A DNA stretch of 64,000 nt, taken from Puccinia triticina. Taxonomy: Eukaryota; Basidiomycota; Pucciniomycetes; Pucciniales; Pucciniaceae. The notes under the pieces were generated by a model that worked only from the letters and a program-made list of their open reading frames with translations, was not told the DNA's origin and did no database searches. Location: the NCBI RefSeq assembly GCF_026914185.1, contig NC_070565.1:7254001-7318000 (forward strand), written 5' to 3'. The position numbers and the translations under genes are program-made. This document shows positions 54,270 through 64,000 of this stretch, one piece after another; position 1 is the stretch's first letter; each line of letters opens with the position of its first letter.

Positions 54270-57071
54270 TCAGGATGTAAATTACGGATTGGGTTCGGGC
54301 CAAAAAAATGTGCCCAAACCCAACCCAAGCTTTACTCGGGTCGGGTCAGGTCAGGGCAAATTTGTAGATAAGGCTGTCTGAACCCAAACCTGACTAGGGG
54401 TGTGTTGAGTTCGGGTCGGGTTGCCTTGGGTCCGGGCCAGCCCAAGGCTGTTTGCGCCAATGGCCACCATTTTGACTAATTTCAATATTTTAATTGTATT
54501 CTACCATACACAAACTGATGATAGCATGTGCATATACAAGGAAAGGGGGGATGATGAGAAGAAAGAATTTTATTCGAGTACCTCCACCTCATCTTCATTT
54601 TCTTTGATCTCGTCAAAGGCATAGAGGCCCTCCTCGCTTTTGATCCAGTCTTGCCCAGTGACAAGAGCTTCAAGAGTGTTTGGTTTTAACCTGCTTCGAT
54701 AGTCGCTGAGTACTCGGCCGCCAGTTGAGAACGCTGATTCCAATGCGATAGATGTCATTGGAGCCATCAAAATTTCTTTGGCAAGTGTGGCAAGGAGAGG
54801 AAATCAGGCAGCGTTGTCGGACCACCAGGTGAGGATTGCAGATTTTGGTGAGTTGATTCCAACTGGTGGTTCCTGAAGGTAAAGGTCAAGCTCGGCTGTC
54901 AAGGATGAAGTGTTGATGGTTTTCTTAGAAGCAAGATACTTCTTATAGCGCTCCCGCTTCTTGTCTTCAGCGCTAGTTTGAGTGTTGTTCTTTGGTGGAT
55001 CAGGTTTGCAAGTAGCATTAGTGGACTGATCGCGAGTTTTCTTGGATTCAACAAGCTTGTTGAACCAAGCATAGAGATTTTTTTTGATTTCATCTACACT
55101 GTGTTTTGCTTCAATCAATCCCACTTTGTTGGAGAGAAGAAACTCAATTAGCTCCAGCTTGCACCAAGGGTCAAATACAATGGAGAGAGCGGCCAATTCC
55201 TTGAGTTTTGACCAATATTTGTTGTATTTCGATTGCATCGGCTGGACTACCTCGCTGATGTGGGTGGGGCTATTTTCAACGGCGTCCTTGAGATGTTGTT
55301 CAATCTTTTTCATGTACTTGAATACAATGTGCGCAGTTGGATAATGGGTCATCCCAAGCTTCAACGTGGCTAATGGTCGGAAAAAAGGAATCATTGACTT
55401 AGTGACATGAGATACACTTGGAAATGAAAAGGGAAATACAAACCTGTCTTGAATATAAATAGAAAGTCGCACATCGCCAATATTTCTGCCCACTTTTTTG
55501 GACGGGGGCAATAAGAGAAGTTGGAATCTTGCATTGATAAGGTTTCAAATGCTTTTTGATAGGGTAGAGCTGATTGGAGCATTTCATAAGTCGAGTTCCA
55601 GCGGGTTGGAACGTCGACAGATGGGAGAGCTTGCTTTTTCATCTGAACTACATCGATTGCCTCCTGGAATAGTTGCTTGCGGGATGGTGTGCTCTTGGTG
55701 TAACAAACCCCGTCTCGTATCTTAGTAATTGCCTTTGAGATGTTCTGGAGTCCATCCTTCACAACTAGATTGATAATGTGTGCGCAACAACGAACATGGA
55801 AATACTTTCCATCCAAGGCTGGGGGAGATTGGCTGTGATCCTGAAGAATCGATCAGAGTCAATCTACAGCCGGGTCGTTTGCGGCGGCATTGTCAACAGT
55901 GATAAAGGCCACCTTATCGATAAGTTTCCATTTGACGATAGTCGAGATGAGCTGATCAGAAATAGCTAAGCCGGTGTGGGGAGAAGGAATTTCTTTGAAA
56001 GATATCAAGCGCTTGTTGAGGTTCCAGTTGTCCGAGATGTAATGACAGGAGACTACCATGAACAAGGACTGGTTAGAGGAAGTCCATAGGTCAGTGGTTA
56101 AGGCAACTCAACCAGTTTTTTGCACTTCAGCCAGGAGCTTTGTCTTCATTGATGTATACATCTTCATTACGTCAGTCTTCACGGTACCACGAGAGAAGAA
56201 TTTAAACCGTGGCTGTAAAGAGGCTATGAACGCTTGGAACATTAGATTATCGACCAAGTTGAAGGGTTGCTCGTGTAGAACGATCATCTTGATCAATAAG
56301 TTGCGGGAAATTTCTTGAAAGAAATTCCAAGTCGAGGCTGACGTACTATCACCAAACTTCAGTAGCAATTGCTTGTGCTTGCTGATGTGGGAGCTACATC
56401 GCTCAAGGTGGCGCCAGAGGTGATTGGTTCCATTGGAACTTTTTCCTTCCATCTTGAGCTTACATGCCTTTCACACCGCATGGACTTCGGTCCCTGGAAA
56501 AGATCAATTCATGTTAGCTTTGAAACAGGATGAAGTTGTCATACATGGCACGACTATACTGAATGTTAACTTCTTTATTGAAGTGAGTCCAAACATTGCT
56601 GGTAGTCTTTTGTTTCTTCTTCTCTGGAGCTGTGTCTTTGTTACTGGTGGCCGTTCCGCTTTGGTTGGCGAGTTTCTGTTGTGAGACATTAGGAGTTGGA
56701 GTGGCCGAATCTTTGGTTTCAGTGCTAGACGCTTGGGTTGGAGTTGGACCCTGGGAGGAAGCGGAAGGTTCCACAGCCGGTGATTGTATACGTTTTGTCG
56801 CTCTGGTGAATCTCGCCATCAGGGTGTGGGTCCTAGGAGATGTGGAAGCCGGAAAAAGCTCAGAGAGACCATCAGAAGTCAATATTGGACTTGGGTCAAA
56901 GTCGGGCTTTCGGGTTGACCCAAAAAAGGAAAAGGCTTCCCAAACCCGGCCCAAGAAATTTACCAGCCGGGTCGGGTCGGGTGCGGGTCAGTCAATTTTC
57001 TTCCAAAATGTGTCCGAACCCGACCCGCGACCCATCGGTTCTCGGGTTGGCCCGCCCGATTACCATCCTGA
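54270..57071 (-). mobile_element. hAT DNA transposon
   Basis: 2,802 bp with inverted ends TCAGGATGTAAATTACGG / TCAGGATGGTAATCGG and exact 8-bp duplications GTATGCGC (54262-54269, 57072-57079). Subterminal regions are packed with CGGGTCGGGT/ACCCGACCC motifs. It encodes a broken hAT transposase. Confidence 0.94.
54570..56819 (-). pseudogene. hAT transposase
   Basis: Minus-strand gene with short introns and several lesions. Order: Ser/Thr/Pro-rich N-terminus from ATG ~56819; BED zinc finger (SNVWTHFNKE...KACKLKMEGKSSNGT...LWRHLERC) split by an intron at ~56470-56530, with one Cys codon now TGA; the hAT catalytic region (MVVSCHYISDNWNLNKRLI; KVAFITVDNAAAND with catalytic Asp); HVRCCAHIINLVVKDGL; VDVPTRWNSTYEMLQSA; a further intron near 55400-55440; and the C-terminal dimerisation region (ILTWWSDNAA, stop, then IALESAFSTGGRVLSDYRS). 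The TGA after DNAA (54804) splits the dimerisation domain. The element is immobile without help. Confidence 0.88.
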
Positions 57072-57079
57072 GTATGCGC

Positions 57080-58062
57080 ACTCTGTCCCGTAACGTTTCT
57101 CTTGTTCCTCCGTTTGACCTTTTTCTTTGAAGTATTCAGCTCTTTCAACAGCAAAGCGCGGATGACTGAGCTTTGTGGATCTGTCTATTGAACTACTTCG
57201 TTGTGGGGTGACATATTTCCCTTTTGCATGCTGATTGAAGGCTTGGATCCGGTCAAGGTCCATTGGGACATGATTGTTCTGCTTCTTGTTGACTTTCCCG
57301 CAGGCTGACTGGATTACGGTGGCGATGTCGGCAAACAAGGGTGATTTCCTCTTGTTGAGATTTTGATCCACGGTAAATTCAAACTTGGTCAATTCGACTC
57401 CGACTGCTGGTTTGTAGCTCATCTGCAGTAAGATCCCAACAAGCTTGTTGACGGTTAGTTTTGCTGCCTCAAGCTTGGTATTAACCTTTGCCCAGGCTGA
57501 CATGGTGACCTCATTTGCCAGTCCATTTGCATTTGCCAACTCCAACAGGTTACTTAAGAGATCAATCTTGTGACGACAATCAGACCTCTTGCATTTCAAC
57601 TTCAACGCTTTGAAAACGGCTTTTGGGGTTTTGTGTCCAGCCGCTTTGATGATCCCGAGCAAGGATTTCTCGATTGTATTCTTCATCAAACTAGTGATTG
57701 CGTGGTTATTACTCAGTCGCCAGGTTGGAAAAATTATTGGACTTCTTTATCATTGACTCGGTGAGAGAGAAGGCATATTGAAGAGTCCCATTGATTGACT
57801 CCTCCCATTGTGCCCAGTTCGCCGAATTGAAGGAGAGGATGACGTGATCCGGGTTCACCTCTCTGCGGAGCTTGAGAGGTGATTTCAAGAAGCTCCCAAG
57901 AATAATGGCTTGACGATGATCCTGAGCTCGGACGGCGGCCGCAACAGGGTCTTCTTCCTGAGGTTCACGAGGTTGGGCTGCCTTGAGAAGATTCAATTCC
58001 GCTGTCATGTCCGCCATTTGACGTTGAAGATTGGCAAGTACATCATTTTGATTTGCTGCCAT
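57080..58062 (-). pseudogene. Copia-2 gag
   Basis: Minus-strand gag from ATG 58062. The first part (58062-57709) has a coiled-coil N-terminus (LANLQRQMADMTAELNLLKA) and NSANWAQWEESINGTLQYAF, the usual start of a Ty1/copia gag. A one-base frameshift near 57710 leads into 57689-57080 with IEKSLLGIIKAAGHKTPKAV, LTKFEFTVDQNLNKRKSPLF and a basic stretch ending in GTECAY, the first Cys of the zinc knuckle. The knuckle is completed at 54269 after the hAT is removed. It starts about 170 bp inside the 5' LTR. Confidence 0.87.
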
Positions 58063-58230
58063 ACCGGTTGGTGCAGGATTTCAGGGGTGAGTTAAACCTG
58101 TAAAGCCTATTTATGGTCCTAGTTATGGTGTTATCCCAGATCCTAATTTAAGTTATTATTCCGACCTCCCGAAGATTCAAGAACCCTTTCCTAAGACAAA
58201 CGTGATCCTAGAGTGAGTCGGCTTTTAACC

Positions 58231-58480
58231 TATAAAGGCTTGGAAACTGTGCGATACAGTCCGGCGGTGGGTCAGCTCTCACGTGTTGGTACCCGGGTCT
58301 CCAATCTCGGTGAGGAAAGAGAGGAGAGCCCGGGCAGGTGAGAGCTGGGACTGTAGGCGCGTGTTGGTGACAGGTTAGGTTTGGTGCCTGTCACCGACAA
58401 GGTTAGAAACTATGTACATGGTGAGTAAGTACATAGTCTCTAAGCTATAGTTTGTGCATAAGTGCATGACTACTCTAACA
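58231..58480 (-). repeat. Copia-2 5' LTR
   Basis: 250-bp partner of 42029-42351, followed by CTTTG. On the element strand GGTTAAAAGCCGACTC follows its inner end as the candidate primer-binding site. Confidence 0.92.
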
Positions 58481-58563
58481 CTTTGTCTACTCAGAATTCT
58501 CTTTGGGAGGTTCTGTTTTGTTAAAGTGAGGTTGAGTTTAAAATATGTGAAAATCAGGCCAAT

Positions 58564-58664
58564 GGAGGACTTCCCATCTGGGACAGCATTCCCCTGCAAA
58601 AATTAAGGTTTTCTGGCTGCAGATGTGGTTCTGCAGGGGGCTGCAGATTGACGGGAAGTCCTCC
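58564..58664. mobile_element. MITE (GGAGGACTTCC family), copy 2
   Basis: 101 bp with ends GGAGGACTTCCCATCTG / GGAGGACTTCCCGTCAATCTG and AAT direct repeats (58561-58563, 58665-58667). It lies ~190 bp upstream of the host gene start. Confidence 0.8.
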
Positions 58665-58855
58665 AATTTCTCGGAGTCACGCGGCCGACTTTTGGCGTTA
58701 TGTAAGCTCGACCAAGCCCTTGTCAAACTTAAATGGGGTTTGGTTATGTCAGCAGTCCTTCGACCCCAAGCTGAGCTTGTTTCTTTTTTTTCCCGACAAG
58801 CTTCAACTCAGCCATCCCCGGACTCCCGAGCAGAGCCAGCACCCGCACCAGCAAG

Positions 58856-60792
58856 ATGGAAGGCAATCGGGATGAAGCACAGCGTGCCTTCAAACTCGCC
58901 CAGTCCTGCCAATCGACCGACCCGATCAAGTCACTCAAGTTTGCCAAGAAAGCCTGCGCGCTGTACTGGAGTCCAGAGGCTGCCGCCCTGGTCAAGACAC
59001 TCGAGACGGGGGAAGGACCATCGACGAGCGCCGCCCCAACCGGCTCATCAACTGCAACCAAAAACACTTCCTCATCCACCACATTCACCAAGCGATCTAC
59101 CCAACCCTCAACCCCTAGACCAAGCTCCTCGGCTAACAAGAACGATCCCCCCACCTTCAAGCCTGCCCAACTCGAACTAGTCAAGAAAGTCAGACAGCAC
59201 AAGAATACTCAGTACTACGAAATACTCGAACTCAAACGAGAGGCCAACGAATCCCAAATCAAATCCGCCTATCGCAAGGTTTGTTTGTTCCCTTTAGAAT
59301 TGATCCTGCGAGCAACGACTGCTGCTCTGAAACTCGATACACCCTTTTCTATTCCTTCCAGTTGGCACTTGCTCTACACCCCGACAAGAATAACGCACCA
59401 GGCGCAGATGAAGCTTTCAAGAGTAAGTTAAATTATGAGGACATAACAGATACTAGTCCGATCATCAAAGTAACTAGATATGTCTCAAAAAAAAAAAAAA
59501 AAAAAAAAAAAAAAACAGTGGTCTCGAAAGCCTTCCAAGTTCTATCAGACCCTGACAAGCGAGCGGCCTACGATCGACACGGAGCAGACCCGGACTCAAG
59601 ATCAGCAGGAGTACCGACCAGTTCACCCTTTGGAGGCGGAAGAGGAGGAGGAGGAGGGATGCATTTCTCGCACGAGGATGCCATCGACCCTGACCAACTA
59701 TTCAGGATGTTCTTCGGCGGCGGTGGCTTCGATCATCCGGGCATGCAATTCGGCGGCGGGCCTACGGTCTTCCAATTCGGTGGTGGCGGAACTACCTTCC
59801 GCAGGACCGGCTTCAACCGTCGCCAGCACCAACAACAGAATCCAAACGAGCCCGAAGTTCGAACGCCCTCAACCTGGTTCAGCTTGTTACCGATCATCCT
59901 CTTCTTTGGCGTCTCCCTCATCCAATCCTTCCCTTCCCTCTTCTCCTCTCCATCCACCCCTGATCCTTCCTTCTCTTGGAACCCGAGCACCGTATATCCT
60001 ATTCAACGGGTCACCCAAACCTCACATGGTATTACTTGTGAGTTGATCCACCTTTTTCAATCTTTCGACCATACACCCCCCCCCCCCCCCCCAAAAAAAA
60101 AAAAAAAATAAAATAAAATAAAATAAAATAAAAAAAATAACATCAAAAGCAGAAACGACCTTGGAAGAAAAGCGGAAATCAATCAGCTACTATGAAGAGG
60201 TTTTGAACCGACAAAACATTGACCCATCAATCTAACAGATTTCGTCAACCCGGTAGAATTTGCGACTCATCCATTGTGGGAGGAGTATCTGAAAGCGAAC
60301 CCGGGATTGAGCGAAAGTCCATCGAAGACTACTGGGGAGCAGACGGCGACGGAAGAGAACAAGCGCGCACTGATCCAAGACCTGGTCACCGAATCTCGCC
60401 AGCTGGTCGAGAAGAGAAAGGCTAATCAGCGTCACTACCTAGTCGTACCTAAGAACCTGCAGAGGTTCGAACAAGATATCGAGAACTCATGGGTCAGAAA
60501 ACTGAGGCACGAGTGTCAGAATGCCAAAGCTCATCAAGAGGCTCGGAAACGAGAGTTATCAGGCTTCTTAGGAATCGGGTCCGTCACTCCACACTAACCC
60601 TTCTTTCTTATCTCTGCCCACTTTGCCCACTCTCACCCCCCCCCCCCCGCAAAAAAAAAAAAAAAGAACAACTCATGTCGCTTCTTCTTGATTGCTGTGT
60701 ACAGGGCCGATTGGGAAGCTATTAGGAAGTTAGATGCCGAGCTTATACCGGCTTGTGAAGGCCTCAAAGCGATGGGATATATAATCAATTGA
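58856..60792 (+). CDS. ER-type J-domain protein (DNAJB12/14-like Hsp40)
   Basis: Five exons (58856-59278, 59362-59422, 59519-60037, 60239-60578, 60705-60792) splice at GT-AG into 477 codons including TGA. The N-terminus has a short helical region (MEGNRDEAQRAFKLAQSC) and a Ser/Thr/Pro linker. The J domain is at ~residues 110-180 with YYEILELKREAN, the HPD triad at 147-149 and AFQVLSDPDKRAAYDRHG. A Gly/Phe-rich region follows, then a membrane helix (WFSLLPIILFFGVSLIQSF) near residue 295 and a C-terminal DUF1977-like domain (GITYFVNPVEF ... ENSWVRKLRHECQNAK). It should act as an Hsp70 co-chaperone on the cytosolic face of the ER in protein quality control. The frame is fully open. It is the only clear host gene in the window. 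Confidence 0.93.
59423..59518 (+). other. DnaJ-gene intron 2 with a long A-run at the 3' splice site
   Basis: GTAAGT...CAG intron in which about 28 consecutive A residues precede the CAG acceptor, where a pyrimidine tract is usual. Introns 3 (60038-60238) and 4 (60579-60704) also carry C-run plus A-run tracts, and intron 3 has TAAAA repeats. Confidence 0.85.
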
Positions 60793-61830
60793 TTAAAAGC
60801 ATAGCAATGTCATAGAGAAAGGTAGAAAAAATGTAAATGAGAAAGGCTTCTTGAAAAATTTCCAGATGGCAGTCATCTCTTATTTCTTTTTCCTTTGATT
60901 ATATACTCATATATCCTCCTGTTCTTTCTCGCTGTTTCATGTCTTGCTTGAATGTGCGTGTTTGTGTGTCTATTTAATGATGTCTTTCCCTTTGCCTCAG
61001 AAATCACACCTCTATCATCAGGAATGAGCTTGCCCTCAGCAAAAAACCTTTTATATAAGTTGTGGGTTCTGTGGTGGCACATAACACCATTTTTCTCTAA
61101 CTTAACTAAGTTCCTCCTCGGGGGAGCAAAGCAACCTCCAAAGGAGGGACTCATGACTTATGTCACACTTCTTGCCTGAGAGATTGGGGCTTTTGTGGCT
61201 TTTTATGCCATTTTTTCCTTTCTCCCTTCACACAGAAAAAACTAGGCAGCCTCTGCTGGATCCCTGAAGGGTCAACATAGCTGAACATCTTGGCTTCATG
61301 TCCCTGTCCTCATGATGAGGATTGGATGCAGGGGCTGCAGTGGCCAAGGCATCTTATCCAGAGCATGGAGAGCCTGGTTCCTGTGTAATTGAATTGAAAA
61401 ACCATACTGTTTTCCGTGGTCAGTTCAATCCGCACAGGTCATACAGCTCAAGGAACCTTGAAAATACATAACTTTGAAGGGTCATGGAGCAACAATGGTT
61501 GGACTTCCAGGAACATGTGTAGCGGCAAAAGATAGGGAAGAGTGAGACAATTTTCATGATCCAAATTAGTTTGGTAGTGCATTTAGCCTGCCCCTAAATT
61601 AATAAGACAGATTTTTGAGTTAATGTGAGAAGTCAGGCAATTTTTGATGAGACAATGTTTGATGGGGGCAAATTTTGAGGTGATGCACCAGGGAAGCTTG
61701 GGAGGCACTCCCCAGGGAGTGCCTTACCTTGAATTGTTTTCATAAATCAGTGCAATATCTACTAAATCAAATGTATAATCAAAAATGAAAGGATATCCAA
61801 CTATGTATGAAGTATCCATAACCAACGGTG
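60793..61830. other. Non-coding, downstream of the host gene
   Basis: No gene supported. 61103-61155 is related, inverted, to 38379-38430. 61574-61604 (GTGCATTTAGCCTGCCCCTA) resembles the terminal repeat of the hAT-like element at 4935-6775. Confidence 0.45.
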
Positions 61831-63491
61831 GGCTGCTACGCTACGCGTTAGCGTAGCGGCAAAAGGCACCTGCTGTGGTGTGCCAAATGTGTTTCAAGTA
61901 TCAAATCACATAAAGTCACAGTTTAATATTGAGAAGGAGACATATTTCTAGATTTATTATTGCATAATTGAATTCTACAGGTCATTTAACCCCTAGTCAC
62001 TCACTGGAACCACTAGGCTAGCTGCACCCAGTCAAAAGTTACTAGTATTATACTGTGTTCATAAGCATAATTACATACTGTAGAGATATTTTGATAGTGC
62101 ATAGTATAGAATTAGAATCAAGGACATATTTATAGTGTATGTAGTGGTGTGGTTTGGCTCTGCCCATGGCATGGTTCCACCTGTGGACAACTCCATGATT
62201 GTTGTTTGGCTCCACCCACACACCACAGCATGGTTCCACCTGTGGACACCTCCATGGTTGTTTGTTTGGCTCCACCCACAATGGTATCGGCACCATGGAC
62301 ACCACCACCACGTGGATACCACCACCACCACCACCACCACCACCACCACCACCACCACCACCACCACCACCACCACCACCACCACCACCACCACCACCAC
62401 CACCACCACCACCACCACCACCACCACCACCACCACCACCACCACCATGTGGATACCACCACCACATGGACACCTGTATGGCGGTCACACCAGCAAAAAT
62501 CCCTCATAAGGATCCCCACCAGCAAAAATCCCTCACATTTTACTATAAAAGGAGGAAATTTCTCCTCCTCAGTTTCAGCATGCCACTCACTCTCAGGCAA
62601 TCCTAACCAGAACACACATCTCACTCAGAGTTACAAGTCACATCCACATAAAATCCAGTAGTGTGATCTCAATCAAGTCGCCCATCAACATCTTTCATGC
62701 CTCAGATTAGTTCTAAGTAGTCAAGTGGCAAGTGTCACCCACTTGTGCTCTTAACAAGTCAAACTGATCTTAACCAATTTTGCTCTTAACTGAAGGTTAA
62801 GGAAGAGGGCAAAGACACATTGAATAGTTCACATATAACATCAGTTCTCTCAGAAGTTTTGTATCAGTTTATCTCTGCTTTCATATCACAAAAATATAAA
62901 AACATATAAAACATATCTTACGTTAAGACTCATTTCCATTATCTGACTCAAGGCTGCTGTAAACCATTCCAACTCCATTTCCCATACAAAATCCACTTTC
63001 CGCTGAATTCAATTTTGATCTAGGACTGATAAGAGACTGCTGCACATAGTTTTCTCTATCATTAGTTTGCCACAACAATAAATAAATTTATTGTGATAGC
63101 TCTTGTGTAGTATCCTAGAGGGGCAGGTCTTTCAAACCACCCGTAACAGTTGTAATAGCTTCTTACATCTTTAAAATATTATAACTGGTATTTCCCCCTC
63201 GCAGAACTGCCACCTGTCCCAAAGGAGTTCTCACACTGCCAATTTTGAATAGCGTTAGCACATTGTCAGCGCCACTAAGCTGCGTTTTCAGCGGCGCTAA
63301 CAGCGCACCAATTCTTTGTTAGCGTTAGCGCGCCGCTACGCTGCCTTTTTTCCGCTAAAAGCGCTGTAGCGCAGCGTAGCGCGCGCTCTTTGGCGCCCTC
63401 TGTGTGTAGCTCTAGTGCAATGGCTTGCATCTGCGCTAACACTACGCTAACAGCTAAATTAGCTGCGCACCCTGTGCGCGCAGCGTTAGCG
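61831..63491. mobile_element. Non-autonomous hAT-like element, GCTAC family, second copy
   Basis: 1,661 bp with ends GGCTGCTACGCTACGCG / GCGCTAACGCTGCGCGC and direct repeats CCAACGGTG on both sides (61822-61830, 63492-63500; 8 bp expected for hAT, 9 match). GCTACGC/GCGTTAGC motifs are dense in the terminal 250 bp. It has no transposase and carries the CAC microsatellite. Confidence 0.75.
62318..62447. repeat. CAC microsatellite
   Basis: About 43 uninterrupted CAC/ACC units, flanked by imperfect CACGTGGATACCACC units. Long reading frames here (poly-His, poly-Thr, poly-Pro, poly-Val, poly-Gly, poly-Trp) are artefacts. Confidence 0.98.
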
Positions 63492-63507
63492 CCAACGGTG
63501 AAACAAG

Positions 63508-63705
63508 ACAATACGGGACCGGTATTGGCCAATACTACGCATAGTATTGTTTTTTTGATACATCAGAATTCAATACCATGTATTGTATTGAAAAAAAGAT
63601 ATGATATGGTGGTATTGTATCTAAAAAAACAATACCTTTTCTGGGCAATTGGCGCTCAATCCAACGGCCCCTCCCAGCAATACACTTGTATTGTATTGTA
63701 TCATG
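63508..63705. repeat. GTATTG/CAATAC-rich repeat
   Basis: At least ten GTATTG or CAATAC motifs in ~200 bp, denser at both ends (ACAATACGGGACC... and ...CACTTGTATTGTATTG). It looks like a small element with subterminal repeats; no target duplication was identified. Confidence 0.55.
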
Positions 63706-63716
63706 GGGCACGGGTT

Positions 63717-64000
63717 GTTACATGGGTACCTGCCAGCTGCGCGGGTCTGTAATCGGGTCGGCGGGTCGACCCAACAGTCAAAATGGCTGCCCAAACCCGA
63801 CCCAAAAATCTAGCGGGTCTGTGGCGGGTCGGGTTGAAAATCAGTTTTGGAGACAGAAGCCGACCCAAACCCGGCCCCAGACCCAACACGGGTCGACCCG
63901 ACCCACTTTCACTAATTGTAGCGGGTTGAGCCGGCCTTACTGACATCCGTCCCATCCGGTTCCCAAGCTCCAAATTATTCAGGTATGACCGGAATTGACT
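63717..64000. mobile_element. End of another hAT element, cut by the window edge
   Basis: Dense CGGGTCGG / CGACCCG motifs (63745-63920) as in the subterminal regions of the hAT at 54270-57071. No transposase sequence falls within the window. Confidence 0.5.

Larger units (their letters stand above)
42029..58480 (-). mobile_element. Copia-2: Ty1/copia element carrying gypsy-2 and a hAT
   Basis: LTRs at 42029-42351 and 58231-58480 with CTTTG duplications (42024-42028, 58481-58485). Minus-strand order is gag, zinc knuckle, protease, integrase, RT, RNase H. It is interrupted by gypsy-2 (43894-52691) between integrase and RT and by a hAT (54270-57071) in the zinc knuckle. Both excisions restore the frame. 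Independent damage: a frameshift near 57710, TAG at 53755, and frameshifts near 43060 and in RNase H. Confidence 0.94.

Noticed and set aside
62048..62661. Long overlapping reading frames with poly-His, poly-Thr, poly-Pro, poly-Val, poly-Gly and poly-Trp
   Set aside because: They are all six-frame readings of the CAC microsatellite and have no other protein-like sequence.
1..64000. CRISPR arrays, bacterial operons or rRNA genes
   Set aside because: Tandem repeats here lack unique spacers, introns and transposons are eukaryotic, and no rRNA-like sequence was seen.

Overview
The window reads as repeat-dense nuclear DNA of a basidiomycete, most likely a rust fungus (Pucciniales). The reasons are short GT-AG introns with CTAAC-like branch sites, a KDZ (Kyakuja-Dileera-Zisupton) transposase, Ty1/copia and Ty3/gypsy elements of fungal type, and a single host gene of fungal structure. 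The lineage is inferred from sequence character; no search was run.

Layout. (1) 1403-19312: gypsy-1, a Ty3/gypsy element on the minus strand with 885/892-bp LTRs and target duplication GCGT. Copia-1 (3190-11671, duplication CCATG) is nested in its 3' part. Copia-1 itself carries a hAT-like element (4935-6775, duplication TAATTTTA) and a 1,448-bp solo-LTR-like insert (7148-8595, duplication TGAGG). A 410-bp inverted-repeat MITE (13905-14314) sits inside gypsy-1 pol. (2) 21065-37605: gypsy-3, a short gag-only LTR element inserted in a satellite (duplication CTCTG). Its 5' LTR is split after base 100 by a 12.6-kb KDZ transposon (21165-33769) carrying a nearly intact nine-exon transposase, a second multi-exon gene and a captured class-3 lipase fragment. 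(3) 37.6-42.0 kb: satellite, MITEs, a non-autonomous hAT-like element and a 1.1-kb foldback element. (4) 42029-58480: copia-2 (minus, duplication CTTTG), interrupted by the nearly intact gypsy-2 (43894-52691, plus, duplication CCGG) and by a hAT transposon (54270-57071, duplication GTATGCGC) sitting exactly in the gag zinc knuckle. (5) 58856-60792: the only clear host gene, an ER-type J-domain protein (DNAJB12/14-like, five exons, 476 aa). (6) 60.8-64.0 kb: repeats, a CAC microsatellite, a second non-autonomous hAT-like element, and subterminal repeats of another hAT at the window edge.

For five nested insertions inside coding sequence, removing the insert plus one target duplication restores the host element's reading frame, so these boundaries and the order of insertion are well supported.

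Most unusual features: a spliced antisense gene with a cysteine cluster between pol and the 3' LTR of gypsy-1; a 51-nt tRNA-Tyr complement as the primer-binding site of gypsy-2, ending exactly at tRNA position 26; an ~80-bp motif (GTAAGT ... TGCACCT ... GTGAGC) present five times in gypsy-2 (leader, three times in pol, overlapping the pol stop) and twice in gypsy-1; and the KDZ element with cargo inside an LTR.
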